A stretch of DNA of 64,000 nucleotides from Polynucleobacter sp. AP-Nino-20-G2 (GCF_018688235.1 NZ_CP061313.1:1719130-1783129); one strand, 5' to 3'; positions 45,980-55,159 are shown, numbered from the stretch's first letter. Numbers and translations: made by a program. The notes: generated by a model from the letters alone, not told the origin.

Positions 45980-47191
45980 TTAGTCTTTCGCTCTTTCAGC
46001 AAGCACTGCAAAGGCTGGCAAGGTTTTGCCTTCCAAGAATTCTAGGAAAGCGCCACCGCCAGTAGAGATGTAATCCACTTGATTTTCAATTCCATACTTG
46101 GCGATCGCCGCCAAAGTATCACCACCACCTGCAATAGAGAAAGCGGGTGAATGGGCAATTGCTGCTGCCAACATCTTCGTGCCGCCACCAAACTGATCGA
46201 TCTCAAATACACCCAGTGGGCCATTCCAGACAATCGTGCCAGCGTGTGCCAGCATGATCGACAAACGCGCAGCCGTCTTAGGGCCAATATCCAAAATCAT
46301 GTCATCTTCAGCAACTTGATCAGCGGGAACACGGTTTGCGCGAGCTAGCGGAGAGAGTTCGTTTGCCACTACAACGTCTTCCGGAATCGGAACATGCGCG
46401 CCCCGCTTTTCCATAATCTCCATAATTTCTCTGGCTTCGTTGACTAAATCCGGCTCTGCCAATGACTTACCAATTGGCAAACCTTTCGCCAACATAAAAG
46501 TATTCGCAATGCCGCCGCCAACGATCAGCTCATCCACCTTGTCTGCCAAGGCCTTCAAGATTGTCAACTTAGAAGAAACTTTCGAACCCGCCACAATCGC
46601 CACCAAAGGACGCTTAGGACTTGCAAGCGCACGACTCAAGGCGTCTAACTCAGCAGCCATCAGCGGACCTGCGCAAGCTATTGGCGCATATTTAGCAACG
46701 CCATTGGTAGTTGCTTCGGCACGGTGAGCCGTACCAAAAGCATCGTTGACATAGACATCACAGAGAGCAGCAATCTTTTTAGCCAGCTCGTCATTATTCT
46801 TTTTCTCGCCCACATTCAGGCGGCAGTTTTCCAGCAATACCAGCTCACCAGGATTCACTTCAAATCCACCATTTACCCAATCGCTAATTAAAGGCACTTT
46901 ACGATTCAAAAGAGTAGCAATGCGGTCCGCTACAGGAGCTAGGCTATCTTCAGGCTTAAATTCACCTTCGGTCGGACGTCCTAGGTGAGAAGTCACCATC
47001 ACCGCAGCGCCAGCGTCCAAACACATTTGAACCGCAGGCATTGAGGCTCTAATGCGGGTGTCCTCAGTAATATTGCCCACATCATCCTGGGGAACATTGA
47101 GGTCGGCGCGAATCAAAACCCGCTTTCCCTTCAAAAGGCCTGCTGCAGCTAAGTCACTGAGTCGTTTAACTTTAAATAAGGATTCCGGCAT
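45980..47191 (-). CDS. pgk: Phosphoglycerate kinase
   Basis: The ATG at 47191 gives 403 residues beginning [14 protein letters not shown]; the longer frame to 47254 adds residues outside the family pattern. [28 protein letters not shown] and the nucleotide-site segments near the C-terminus ([26 protein letters not shown]) identify the enzyme. It makes ATP from 1,3-bisphosphoglycerate. It heads the pgk-pyk-fba run and is divergent from ilvE across about 210 bases in which I see no obvious operator. Confidence 0.97.
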   Translation of the reverse strand: MPESLFKVKRLSDLAAAGLLKGKRVLIRADLNVPQDDVGNITEDTRIRASMPAVQMCLDAGAAVMVTSHLGRPTEGEFKPEDSLAPVADRIATLLNRKVPLISDWVNGGFEVNPGELVLLENCRLNVGEKKNNDELAKKIAALCDVYVNDAFGTAHRAEATTNGVAKYAPIACAGPLMAAELDALSRALASPKRPLVAIVAGSKVSSKLTILKALADKVDELIVGGGIANTFMLAKGLPIGKSLAEPDLVNEAREIMEIMEKRGAHVPIPEDVVVANELSPLARANRVPADQVAEDDMILDIGPKTAARLSIMLAHAGTIVWNGPLGVFEIDQFGGGTKMLAAAIAHSPAFSIAGGGDTLAAIAKYGIENQVDYISTGGGAFLEFLEGKTLPAFAVLAERAKD

Positions 47192-47404
47192 GAGAATAAG
47201 CAAATTTGGTGGTTTATGGGGAATGCTCCATTCTAAATCGTCTGGCCTCCCCACCCCAAAGGAATGAAGCCATCAGACCGCCCTGCCTGCTCTACAATAA
47301 AGGCTTGGGCGATTTCAGGCTCAGGGGGCCAAAATCCCCTACCTAGCACCCCGTTTTACCGAATTGCATCATCTAATTTATTAAATACTTAAAAGGTAGA
47401 AAAA

Positions 47405-48328
47405 ATGTCGATGTCCGACCGCGATGGCTTTATTTGGTCCGATGGGAAGCTGATTCCCTGGCGCGAGGCCAATATTCATGTGCTAACCCACAGTCTCCAC
47501 TACGGAATGGGGGTATTTGAAGGCATTCGTGCCTATAAGACTCCTCAGGGCACGGCCATTTTCCGCCTACCTGAACACATCAAGCGCCTATTTAATGGAA
47601 CCAAGATTTTCCAGATGAATATGCCTTACACCCCAGAGCAAATTAGCTCAGGGATTATTGATGTAGTGAACAGCAATAAGCTGGAATCTTGCTATATCCG
47701 CCCAATTATTTTTATTGGCTCCCAAAAATTAGGCATTTCCCCTAAAGGCAATAGCATCCACACTGCTATCGCTGCCTGGGAATGGGGCGCCTATTTGGGC
47801 GAAGATGGCCTCAATAAGGGCATCCGCGTCAAAACTTCATCATTTACCCGTCACTTTGTGAATTCTTCACTCGTGCGCGCTAAAGCATCTGGCTACTACA
47901 TCAACTCCATCTTGGCTAATCAAGAAGTTACCGCCAATGGCTACGATGAGGCATTGTTACTAGATACTGAAGGTTATGTATCCGAAGGGTCTGGCGAGAA
48001 CGTCTTTATGGTGAGCGATGGTATTGTTTACACACCTGACCTCGCATCTTGCTTAGACGGCATTACCCGTGACTCCATTATTCAAATCGTAAAAGACCTT
48101 GGTCTCGAGTTACGCGAAAAGCGTATTACTCGTGATGAGATCTATTCTGCGGATGAGGCTTTCTTTACCGGTACCGCTGCTGAAGTAACGCCAATTCGTG
48201 AATTAGATGATCGCACTATCGGTGATGGCAAGCGCGGTCCAATCACTGAGAAAATTCAGAAGACCTATTTTGATGCGGTCTACGGCAGAAGCGATAAATA
48301 TAAGTCTTGGCTGACTTACGTTAAGTAA
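47405..48328 (+). CDS. ilvE: Branched-chain amino acid aminotransferase
   Basis: This 307-residue class IV PLP enzyme has HSLHYGMGVFEGIRAYKT, the catalytic-lysine segment RAKASGYYINSILANQEV, EALLLDTEGYVSEGSGENVF and FFTGTAAEVTPI. It makes or degrades valine, leucine and isoleucine by transamination. An AGG-rich site precedes the ATG at 47405; a second ATG two codons later is possible. The small zinc-finger gene follows after 14 bases. Confidence 0.97.
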   Translation: MSMSDRDGFIWSDGKLIPWREANIHVLTHSLHYGMGVFEGIRAYKTPQGTAIFRLPEHIKRLFNGTKIFQMNMPYTPEQISSGIIDVVNSNKLESCYIRPIIFIGSQKLGISPKGNSIHTAIAAWEWGAYLGEDGLNKGIRVKTSSFTRHFVNSSLVRAKASGYYINSILANQEVTANGYDEALLLDTEGYVSEGSGENVFMVSDGIVYTPDLASCLDGITRDSIIQIVKDLGLELREKRITRDEIYSADEAFFTGTAAEVTPIRELDDRTIGDGKRGPITEKIQKTYFDAVYGRSDKYKSWLTYVK

Positions 48329-48342
48329 TAGGAAATCAGAGA

Positions 48343-48534
48343 ATGAGTGACGCTCAAGTTGTGATGGTTAATGGCAATACAGACTTACCTTTGCATTGCC
48401 CAACCAATAAAACTCCTAGCTGGAATTCACATCCCCGTGTATTTCTAGATGTTGCTAAAACAGGTGAAGCAAAGTGTCCTTATTGCGGCACTGAGTACAA
48501 ACTCATTCCTGGCACAGAGCCCCACGGGCACTAA
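48343..48534 (+). CDS. Small zf-CHCC zinc-finger protein
   Basis: The 63-residue protein carries a probable zinc site Cys19, His30, Cys45, Cys48 in LHCPTNKTPSWNSH and KCPYCGTEYKL. This matches the zf-CHCC domain also found in the NDUFS6 subunit of mitochondrial complex I. Short proteins of this type are widespread next to ilvE and waaF in Burkholderiales. Its exact job is not known to me. Confidence 0.88.
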   Translation: MSDAQVVMVNGNTDLPLHCPTNKTPSWNSHPRVFLDVAKTGEAKCPYCGTEYKLIPGTEPHGH

Positions 48535-48540
48535 GCCTAC

Positions 48541-48563
48541 CAGCACCCCATCACGGGGTGCTG
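48541..48563. other. Perfect hairpin between the zinc-finger gene and waaF
   Basis: CAGCACCCC (48541-48549) and GGGGTGCTG (48555-48563) form a 9-bp GC-rich stem with a 5-base loop. It lacks a T-run, so it is more likely an mRNA stability or attenuation hairpin than a standard terminator. It ends 17 bases before the waaF start. Confidence 0.55.
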
Positions 48564-48579
48564 AGTCGGGATACCTCAT

Positions 48580-49620
48580 ATGAACCGTATTCTGATCATC
48601 GCCCCCAATTGGATTGGTGATGCTGTCATGTCCCAGCCCCTGCTGGCGAATCTCAAAGAAATTTATCCGCAGTCCCGTATTGATGTTGTAGCAAGTCCCT
48701 GGGTTGCGCCCATATATCGCGCATGCACCGAAGTAAGCCAAGTCATTGAAGCAGGATTAGCCCACAAACAATTGCAGTGGAGTTTGCGCAAAGAGCTAGC
48801 GAAACAACTTGAAGTCAATCAATACGATGCATGTTTTGTACTGCCTAATAGTTTTAAATCTGCGCTAATCCCATGGCTTGCTAATATTCCATTGCGCATT
48901 GGCTATCGCGGAGAACTGCGTTTTGGATTAATTAATATCGCCCTAGAGAATCCAAATAAAGTGAATCGCCCGCCAATGGCAAATCACTACCTCGCCTTAA
49001 GTAATGCGCTCGAACCTGTTGAAATATCTAGACCAGACAAGAGTGCTGATCCCAAACTTCAAGTATCGGGTGTAGCAACTCAATCTGTGCTTTCTAAATT
49101 AGCGCAGGCCGGTATTGATCAAAAAAGGATTTATGTTTTTTGTCCAGGCGCGGAATACGGTCCAACAAAACGTTGGCCCACCGAACACTTTGCTAACCTT
49201 GGGCAGCAATTGCTTGCTCGTGAGCCTCAAGCAAGCATTATTCTCTTGGGTGGCAAAGGCGATCGCGCCTTAGCAGAAAGCATTCAAATACAAGCCACTC
49301 AGCTTCCTCAAATTCATAACTGGTGTGGAGATACCTCTCTAGATGAGGCGATTGCGCTCATCGGCATGTGCAAAGCGCTGATAAGTAATGATTCCGGCTT
49401 GATGCACATCGGTGCAGCATTAAAAGTACCGCAGGTAGCCATTTTTGGCTCAAGCGATCCGCACCACACGCCACCCCTATCTGATAAAGCCAAAGTGCTT
49501 TGGTTAAATTTGCCTTGCAGTCCCTGTCATAAAAGAGAGTGTCCATTAGGCCACCTCAAATGTCTTAAAGATATCCCGCCCGAAAATGTCATGAGCGTCA
49601 TTCAAACACTAGAAAGTTAG
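48580..49620 (+). CDS. waaF: ADP-heptose:LPS heptosyltransferase II
   Basis: The 346-residue GT9 glycosyltransferase adds the second heptose of the lipopolysaccharide inner core. It has RILIIAPNWIGDAVMSQPLLANL at the N-terminus, FCPGAEYGPTKRWPTEHFA in the middle, and the donor-site segments SNDSGLMHIGAALKVPQVAIFGSSDP and CSPCHKRECPLGHLKCL. It is followed 2 bases later by an NTF2-like gene on the same strand. Confidence 0.96.
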   Translation: MNRILIIAPNWIGDAVMSQPLLANLKEIYPQSRIDVVASPWVAPIYRACTEVSQVIEAGLAHKQLQWSLRKELAKQLEVNQYDACFVLPNSFKSALIPWLANIPLRIGYRGELRFGLINIALENPNKVNRPPMANHYLALSNALEPVEISRPDKSADPKLQVSGVATQSVLSKLAQAGIDQKRIYVFCPGAEYGPTKRWPTEHFANLGQQLLAREPQASIILLGGKGDRALAESIQIQATQLPQIHNWCGDTSLDEAIALIGMCKALISNDSGLMHIGAALKVPQVAIFGSSDPHHTPPLSDKAKVLWLNLPCSPCHKRECPLGHLKCLKDIPPENVMSVIQTLES

Positions 49621-49622
49621 AT

Positions 49623-50057
49623 ATGCCTAAACTTGCCAGACTCTTTCAAAATGCCGACGAAGTGGTAGATGCATGGCGCGACGCTCTAAAACATCGGGAT
49701 GTCAAAGGAGCATTGGCAATTTGGCTAGATGATGACTCAATCACCTGCGTACTCCCAGAAGGTCAGCGTCTTAGTGGCCATGCGGAAATCCGCGCAGGCT
49801 TAGAGCGCTTGCTCGCCAAACAAGCGCTCTTTCTTGAGCCCATCGCCTGCATTAGTCACTCCGTCCTTGGAGCTGCCGTATATGACACCACTGAAGCAGT
49901 GCATTTACGAGCCGATCAAATAGAAGCGGAATTCTTTTTAAACATCACCCTCGTACTGTTACAAGACAGTCAAGGCTGGCGCATTGCGCATTTGCATGCA
50001 AGCCATTCAACTGAAGATACTTTTGATGCACCCTCAACACCTCACGGCCTGCATTAA
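49623..50057 (+). CDS. NTF2-like/SnoaL-fold protein of unknown function
   Basis: This 144-residue protein begins with a helix and the pattern NADEVVDAWRDALKHRDVKGALAIWLDDDSITCVLPEGQRLSGHAEIRAGLERLL, seen in parts, which fits the cone-shaped NTF2-like fold. The C-terminal strand GWRIAHLHASHS is also typical. Proteins of this family bind small ligands or serve as small enzymes; no catalytic role can be assigned. It is 2 bases after waaF and may only be co-transcribed with it. Confidence 0.8.
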   Translation: MPKLARLFQNADEVVDAWRDALKHRDVKGALAIWLDDDSITCVLPEGQRLSGHAEIRAGLERLLAKQALFLEPIACISHSVLGAAVYDTTEAVHLRADQIEAEFFLNITLVLLQDSQGWRIAHLHASHSTEDTFDAPSTPHGLH

Positions 50058-50081
50058 ATCACTGTGAAGGCTCGCCACTAA

Positions 50082-50696
50082 ATGGATGAACAGGTTCTCC
50101 GATCCCTCATCAAGTGGCCCAGTGTCCCTGATTGCTTTGGGTGGCTAGCATTAGATCGGCGCGGTCAATGGCGCATGCGCGATGAATATGCACAGAGAAA
50201 TCAACTGGCAGGAAACGTCATTCAGCATGTCGCCCTTAATGAATTCATTTCTAGAAATTACGCCTGCGATACCTTGGGTAGATATTTCTTCCAAAATGGC
50301 CCTCAAAGAGTGTTCATCACGCTGGACGCTACCCCATGGATCGCTCGAATCATTCCTAGTGATAGCGGCCCTCAACTGCTCACACAATGTGGCACCGCAA
50401 TCACACCGCACTTGGCGCTGAGCGATGAAATGGGCAATATTTACATTGCGGGATTGATCTCACAACCAACCGAGCAAAATGTGGCAAGTCATGTTTTTAC
50501 CAACCAAGAGTCTGTATCGGTAGCACTCTTACATGACCATGATTTAGATCTTTTTTCAGAGCACTCCAAGATCCATGAAGATGCCTGCAGTTTTAGGGGC
50601 ACATGGAAATGGTATGAAAAAGAATTGCCCATTGAGCCCATTTACTCATCAGAATTAAGCGAACGCTTTCACTTCATCAAAAAACCTAGCAACTGA
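50082..50696 (+). CDS. Conserved Burkholderiales protein of unknown function
   Basis: The 204-residue soluble protein opens with RSLIKWPSVPDCFGWLALDRRGQWRMRDEYA and contains FISRNYACDTLGRYFFQNGPQRVFITLDATPWIARI, seen in parts. I recall similar proteins in Burkholderia and Ralstonia, sometimes labelled DUF2946, but am not sure of that label. No signal peptide, membrane segment or catalytic motif is visible. It is convergent with the M48 protease gene, whose end is the very next base. Confidence 0.75.
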   Translation: MDEQVLRSLIKWPSVPDCFGWLALDRRGQWRMRDEYAQRNQLAGNVIQHVALNEFISRNYACDTLGRYFFQNGPQRVFITLDATPWIARIIPSDSGPQLLTQCGTAITPHLALSDEMGNIYIAGLISQPTEQNVASHVFTNQESVSVALLHDHDLDLFSEHSKIHEDACSFRGTWKWYEKELPIEPIYSSELSERFHFIKKPSN

Positions 50697-52415
50697 TTAT
50701 CTTGGGGCGCTCTTGCCCTGCTCCTTGAGCTCTTCTTGGTATTGCTTTTGCATTTCACGAAGCCGAGCATCGATGCTTGAACCTTGATAAAAATCTGCCC
50801 CGCCAGATGCGCGTGCAATTTTTAATTGTTCAAGTGCTGATGGCCACGCACCCTCAAGCGCATACTTTTCACCCAAAGCGTAATGGCGCATGGGCACATT
50901 CTTTGCTTGATCATAGGCATTTGAGAGCATCGCCCACCAAACCACCTCATTAGGCTGTGCTCTAGTGCGAGCCTTTAGCCAAGCAATAGCGTCATTAGTG
51001 CGGCCTAACTTCAGGTAAGCGTTCATCATTGCGGCACCCGCCGCATAAGATTGCGGATAAGCGCGTAAGGTAGCCTGCGCTAGCTGCAAAGCCTCTTCAT
51101 TCTTCCCCTTGGCTAAAGCTAGTTCTGAGGCGGTGATATCCAGCGAGAGGCTCTGTCTTTGAACGGGCGAGCCTGGGGCAATTGCACTATTGGCAAGATT
51201 GCGGGCTTGTTGCAAATACGTTGTCGCTTGATCGATGCGACCCTGCTTCTGCGCAATGAGAGCTAGTCCATAAAACCCTTCCATCTGCTTGCCGGGGCTA
51301 GATTGCTTACTCAAGCTCTCAAACTGATTTTTAAGGTCATACATACCGCTAGAGGTGCCTGACTGCTCCATTCGAGCACGCGCTTTAATGAAGTAAAACT
51401 CCACCGCAGTGGGAACATTCTTATTGGATATATTACGCGCGCGATCCTGCATGTCTGCAATACGATCAGTAGTTAAGGGGTGGGTGCGCACATAAGATGG
51501 AACACCGTTATCCATAATCCCTGTTGCTTTTTGCAAGCGTTGGAAAAACCCTGGTGCGCCATTTACATCATAGCCACTGGCCGCCAAAATCTGAAAGCCA
51601 ATGCGATCTGCTTCACGCTCTGCATCCCTGGAATAGGAGAGCTGATTATTCACGGCAAGCGCTTGACCGCCCTGCATCAGACCAGAGGCTGCACCTGGAT
51701 TGCGAGATGCAGCTAAAGCACCCAAGATCATTCCTGCCAGAGCGATCATCGTATTGGTAGTCTGCTGATCCATCTGACGCGCCAAATGGCGCTGCAAGAC
51801 GTGGCCTGTCTCATGGCCCATCACAGATGCCACTTCGGAGTCTGATTCAGCGCTGGTCAGCAAACCAGTATGGAATCCAATAAATCCTCCAGGCAAAGCA
51901 AACGCATTAATACTGCTGTCTTTCACTGCAAATACTTCAAAGTTATAAGCACCACTACCCTGCTCGTTTGCACCACCCAGTTGCAAGCGCTTCGCGGACT
52001 GCAGTAAGCGCCGCTCCATTTGATTTAAGAAGTCGTATATAGGTAAATCATTTGAATAATCTGGATCCGGACGAATCTGGCGCATGATCATTTCGCCATA
52101 CTTTTTCTCATCCAAGCGACTTAAAGCATCACCGCCAGGATCACCCATATCGGGTAATACAAAACTGGGTTGAGATTGCGATGTATTGCGGGTTGGCAAG
52201 TTTGAGGAGCGGGCATCGGGAGACTGAACGGCTCTCCCCAAATTTTGCAAAGCCGCTGAATCCCCCTGGACAGAAACATCACCTACCACCGCCGAGGAAG
52301 CGCTTCCCGCAGCGTAAACAAAACCAGCGCTAGGCCAAGCTAATGCCAAAATTAATTGGCCAGCCAGAATCCGCCTAAAAATAGATGATTTTTCTGATGA
52401 CTTTCTCACTTCCAT
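50697..52415 (-). CDS. BepA-like M48 family periplasmic metalloprotease with TPR repeats
   Basis: The 572-residue protein has a signal peptide ([20 protein letters not shown]), an M48 peptidase domain with the zinc motif HETGH in [20 protein letters not shown] and a downstream [14 protein letters not shown] that supplies the third ligand, and a C-terminal half of tetratricopeptide-like helices (about 330-560). The layout matches BepA (YfgC), which acts on outer-membrane proteins such as LptD during assembly. It is divergent from moaC with 23 bases between the starts, so the two promoters overlap. Confidence 0.9.
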   Translation of the reverse strand: MEVRKSSEKSSIFRRILAGQLILALAWPSAGFVYAAGSASSAVVGDVSVQGDSAALQNLGRAVQSPDARSSNLPTRNTSQSQPSFVLPDMGDPGGDALSRLDEKKYGEMIMRQIRPDPDYSNDLPIYDFLNQMERRLLQSAKRLQLGGANEQGSGAYNFEVFAVKDSSINAFALPGGFIGFHTGLLTSAESDSEVASVMGHETGHVLQRHLARQMDQQTTNTMIALAGMILGALAASRNPGAASGLMQGGQALAVNNQLSYSRDAEREADRIGFQILAASGYDVNGAPGFFQRLQKATGIMDNGVPSYVRTHPLTTDRIADMQDRARNISNKNVPTAVEFYFIKARARMEQSGTSSGMYDLKNQFESLSKQSSPGKQMEGFYGLALIAQKQGRIDQATTYLQQARNLANSAIAPGSPVQRQSLSLDITASELALAKGKNEEALQLAQATLRAYPQSYAAGAAMMNAYLKLGRTNDAIAWLKARTRAQPNEVVWWAMLSNAYDQAKNVPMRHYALGEKYALEGAWPSALEQLKIARASGGADFYQGSSIDARLREMQKQYQEELKEQGKSAPR

Positions 52416-52438
52416 CCCTATATGGTAAAACTTATCCC

Positions 52439-52918
52439 ATGAACAAACTAACTCATTTTGATACCAGCGGCCAAGCCCATATGGTTAATGTTGGCGATAA
52501 GCCCCATACCCATCGAATCGCCCTCGCCACAGGCAAGATTACGATGCTTCCCCAAACCTTCAACATGATTGAGGCAGGCACCCATAAAAAGGGGGATGTT
52601 TTGGGTATCGCCCGAATTGCAGGTATTCAGGCCTCTAAGAAAACATCGGATCTGATCCCGCTCTGCCATCCTCTAGCCCTGACCCACGTTAGTCTGGAGC
52701 TCTCACTCAATGCAGAAGAAAGTAGCATCACCTGCAAAGTGAGAGCTGAGACCACCGGTCCCACCGGCGTTGAAATGGAAGCCCTCACCGCAGTCCAAGT
52801 TGCCCTCCTCACAATCTACGACATGGCCAAAGCTGTTGATAGGGGTATGGTGATGGGAGATGTTCACCTTCTAGAGAAAAGTGGCGGAAAGTCTGGTGAA
52901 TGGAAGGCGGGAGAGTAA
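52439..52918 (+). CDS. moaC: Cyclic pyranopterin monophosphate synthase
   Basis: The ATG at 52439 gives 159 residues. [13 protein letters not shown] and [26 protein letters not shown] are MoaC active-site segments, and the enzyme makes cPMP in molybdenum cofactor synthesis. The gene is the integration target of the adjacent element. Its last bases (after 52908) come from the element and encode the tail WKAGE, whereas the displaced chromosomal tail at 56449 ends WKA. The active site is unaffected, so the gene should still work. Confidence 0.95.
   Translation: MNKLTHFDTSGQAHMVNVGDKPHTHRIALATGKITMLPQTFNMIEAGTHKKGDVLGIARIAGIQASKKTSDLIPLCHPLALTHVSLELSLNAEESSITCKVRAETTGPTGVEMEALTAVQVALLTIYDMAKAVDRGMVMGDVHLLEKSGGKSGEWKAGE
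52823..52908 (+). repeat. attL: 86-bp direct repeat within the 3' end of moaC
   Basis: This stretch is identical over 86 bases to 56363-56448. It codes for the last part of MoaC ([14 protein letters not shown] onward). It is the core in which integration crossed over; the exact crossover point cannot be placed within an identical repeat. Confidence 0.9.
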
Positions 52919-52959
52919 ACGCTAACCTAGCTTCGTCTCAAAGCATGTAACTTTTAGTC

Positions 52960-52980
52960 TTGTCCAAATCTTGTCCAAAT
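52960..52980. repeat. Left paired TTGTCCAAAT repeats (putative integrase arm sites)
   Basis: TTGTCCAAAT occurs at 52960-52969 and 52971-52980, 11 bases apart, immediately upstream of the recombinase gene. The same pair with the same spacing occurs at the right end (56252-56272). Arm-type sites of tyrosine integrases often come as short tandem repeats near both ends; excision-factor or promoter use is an alternative. Confidence 0.6.
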
Positions 52981-52992
52981 GAGGGATAAGAA

Positions 52993-53976
52993 ATGGCATC
53001 AATACGCAATCGCAATGGAGTATGGCAAGCACGAGTAATTCGCAAAGGCCATGCACCAGTTACCAAATCATTTCACAGCAAACAAGATGCTCAGCAATGG
53101 GCACGGCAAATTGAAGCAGAAATAGATAAGGGCAGCTTTGTAAATACTGTCCTTGCAGAACGCACCACATTTAAGGAAGCCATCACTCGATATATAGAAG
53201 AGGTGCTTCCCACGATGCGGGGAGGAAGTGCCGATGTAATTCGCCTGCATGCACTTGCCAGAACTCCTATCTCTAAGCTGAGCATGGCAGCCTTAACCCC
53301 CCAGAAGTTGGCAGCATATAGAGATGCAAGGCTGAAGCAAGTTGCACCTGCTACCGTGATTAGAGAATTGGCTTATTTCTCCTCCATCATTAACCATGCA
53401 AGACGGGAATGGGGCATCAATATCAATAACCCAGTATTGCTGATTAAGAAGCCGATAAACCCTCAAAGTAGAAGCCGAGTTCTGAATCACGAGGAAACTA
53501 ACAAATTGTTAGATGCCCTAAAGCCAACTGGCCGCAAAAGTATTTGGATGCAACCCTTAGTCTTATTAGCTCTTGAAACTGCCATGCGCCGAGGTGAGCT
53601 ATTGGGTTTGAGATGGGAACATATTGACCTAGATAGGCGCACCGCTTATTTAGAAATCACCAAAAATGGGGATAGCCGCATTGTCCCCCTCTCCTCCGTT
53701 GCTATTGAAATTTTGCAGGCAATTCCTAGATGCATAGATGGCAGGGTGTTTCCTATCAACCATGCAGCAGTATCAGCAAACTTTGATAGAGCAAGAAAGC
53801 GGGCTGGAATTGAAAATATTCGCTTTCACGACCTAAGAAGAACAGCAATCACCGCCCTTGCCATGAAGCTCCCTAACTTAATAGAGCTATCTCATGTATC
53901 AGGACATAGAAGTCTAGGGGTATTAAAGCGCTACTACCAGCCAAACCCCGTAGAGCTTGCACGAAAGCTAGGGTAG
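52993..53976 (+). CDS. Site-specific tyrosine recombinase (integrase)
   Basis: The 327-residue protein has an N-terminal arm-binding region (SIRNRNGVWQARVIRKGH and FHSKQDAQQWA), a core-binding domain (about 58-150), and a C-terminal catalytic domain. The catalytic residues are Arg199 in AMRRGELLGLRW, Lys224 in the beta hairpin (ITKNGDSRIVPL), His279 and Arg282 in FHDLRRT, His305 in SGHRS, and Tyr314 in KRYYQ. All are present, so it looks active. It points away from moaC and begins 12 bases after the left arm repeats. No excisionase gene is recognised. Confidence 0.94.
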   Translation: MASIRNRNGVWQARVIRKGHAPVTKSFHSKQDAQQWARQIEAEIDKGSFVNTVLAERTTFKEAITRYIEEVLPTMRGGSADVIRLHALARTPISKLSMAALTPQKLAAYRDARLKQVAPATVIRELAYFSSIINHARREWGININNPVLLIKKPINPQSRSRVLNHEETNKLLDALKPTGRKSIWMQPLVLLALETAMRRGELLGLRWEHIDLDRRTAYLEITKNGDSRIVPLSSVAIEILQAIPRCIDGRVFPINHAAVSANFDRARKRAGIENIRFHDLRRTAITALAMKLPNLIELSHVSGHRSLGVLKRYYQPNPVELARKLG

Positions 53977-53977
53977 A

Positions 53978-54299
53978 TATTGTTAGGAATTTTTTGGAAT
54001 GTTATGTAATACGATTTGTTTTTACTATTAAATTCAATGCTTTAGTGCATTGTTAGATTGTTATGAAAATTTTGACCTATACATGGGGGGAAAGAGAAAG
54101 AGCTTTCCTCACAATGCAACAAGCACTCGCTAATGCTCAAAATTTTTTAGAGGCTATATATATATAATTTTTGCTAACAATCTAACAATACCCCTAACAT
54201 TCCTCGCAAAGCCATATGCTATATAGGTTTTCTATTGTTAGGAAATCTTGCAGTTTTTGATAACAATAGCCCTAACAATAGAAGCCAATTTATAACAAT
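53978..54299. repeat. Cluster of ATTGTTAG repeats in a convergent intergenic region
   Basis: This stretch lies between the 3' ends of the integrase and the next gene. TATTGTTAGG occurs at 53978 and 54233, a tandem pair ATTGTTAG-ATTGTTAT at 54049-54064, an inverted tandem pair CTAACAAT-CTAACAAT at 54174-54189, and further inverted copies at 54193 (CCTAACAT), 54260 (ATAACAAT), 54271 (CCTAACAATA) and 54292 (ATAACAAT). An alternating TA run (54154-54167) lies beside the inverted pair. The spot is not between promoters, so an origin-like or protein-binding region is possible. I see no convincing gene; the best frame is a 34-codon one at 54063-54167 without a ribosome site. Confidence 0.6.
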
Positions 54300-54300
54300 G

Positions 54301-54714
54301 CTAATTACCCATTAATCCTCCAGTAACCCCTAATATGTGAGGCGGCCTTTTTATTGCTACTTTAAGAGGCTTCTTATTTGTTGGGGGGGACAACTGTTGG
54401 TCTAAAAAACGAACCTTACCAAAGGCTTGAAAACGTTGCCATCTGACATAACGGGTATCGCCTTCCTGTTTTCCAGTCCTAGATACTATTTTGCTTAACT
54501 CCTCTTTGAATATCTTTCCTTGTTCAGTTTTTGGTTCTTTTTCAGCCCAATCATATCCAAATATTTCTGAAGCTTTGTAAGCAGCAACTTCCATAGCATG
54601 AGCAGTACCCGCCATTCGTAGCAAATTTTCAATTACCTGCATTTCTGAAAAGGGCTCAAATGCAGGCTCACTCTTTCTAGCCCTCCTAATTAACTCTTCT
54701 TTTAAATCTGACAT
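54301..54714 (-). CDS. Hypothetical protein carried by the element
   Basis: From the ATG at 54714, which has a GGAG site 5 bases upstream, the protein has 137 residues; an upstream TTG would add eleven. I do not recognise the family. The first half is helical and acidic/basic mixed (MSDLKEELIRRARKSEPAFEPF, seen in parts, then NLLRMAGTAHAMEVAAYKASEIFGYDWAEKEP), and the C-terminal third is basic (KKPLKVAIKRPPH). No signal peptide, membrane helix or cysteine cluster is present. A DNA-binding role is conceivable because the repeat cluster lies directly downstream, but nothing in the sequence proves it. Confidence 0.65.
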   Translation of the reverse strand: MSDLKEELIRRARKSEPAFEPFSEMQVIENLLRMAGTAHAMEVAAYKASEIFGYDWAEKEPKTEQGKIFKEELSKIVSRTGKQEGDTRYVRWQRFQAFGKVRFLDQQLSPPTNKKPLKVAIKRPPHILGVTGGLMGN

Positions 54715-54823
54715 AGTAGCTCCATCTAGTTTGTTAAATTTAAGCAAAATGCTTAATGTTTTCTACATCAAATTAGATTTTTTCGCCCCAAAAATACAAT
54801 AAATATTTTTATTGTGATACGAA

Positions 54824-55159
54824 TTACTTGGCAGACTGATAACCAACTCTGTTACCACTACTATCGTATATATTAATTACATCAGATGAGGATTTAACTT
54901 CGTACCCTATTCGATTGCCTTGATTGTCGTATAAGGAATTCTGAGAGTTCAAATTGCTAGAATTATTTTGCCAATTCTGTGGAGAGTTCTGCCAATTTTG
55001 AGAACTATTACTCCAGTTCTCCTGAGAGTTCTGCCAATTTTGTGGCGAATTTTTCCAACTTGTTACTTGAGCGACTGAAGATAGGCAATACCCCAAGGAT
55101 AAGAAAGCGCACAAGAAATTTTTAAGGATAAATATTCCTTGAGGTCGCTTACAGGTCAT
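54824..55159 (-). CDS. Predicted exported protein with Trp-Asn-Ser heptad repeats
   Basis: The 111-residue protein has a signal sequence (FILKNFLCAFLSLGYCLSSVA). A low-complexity region follows in which Trp occurs every seven residues at 35, 42, 49, 56 and 63, each in a W-x-N-S-x-x-N unit. The C-terminus has two copies of a YD-x-x-GNR-[IV]-GY motif (77-86 and 98-107), which looks like a pair of short beta hairpins. I recall similar repeat proteins in aquatic and soil bacteria but cannot assign a role. It overlaps the upstream gene by 11 bases, so it is the last gene of a three-gene operon. Confidence 0.7.
   Translation of the reverse strand: MTCKRPQGIFILKNFLCAFLSLGYCLSSVAQVTSWKNSPQNWQNSQENWSNSSQNWQNSPQNWQNNSSNLNSQNSLYDNQGNRIGYEVKSSSDVINIYDSSGNRVGYQSAK

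Noticed and set aside
47192..47404. The pgk-ilvE divergent region as a riboswitch or leader peptide for ilvE
   Set aside because: I found no run of Leu/Val/Ile codons, no anti-terminator pairs and no terminator; only the two promoters need be there.
54063..54167. A 34-codon frame inside the repeat cluster of the element
   Set aside because: There is no ribosome binding site, the frame starts inside a repeat copy and ends in the TA-run, and the peptide has no recognisable feature.
54961..55062. The heptad DNA repeat considered as a CRISPR-like or tandem-repeat locus
   Set aside because: The 21-base units are imperfect, have no spacers and translate in frame into the W-x-N-S protein repeat, so they are coding repeats.
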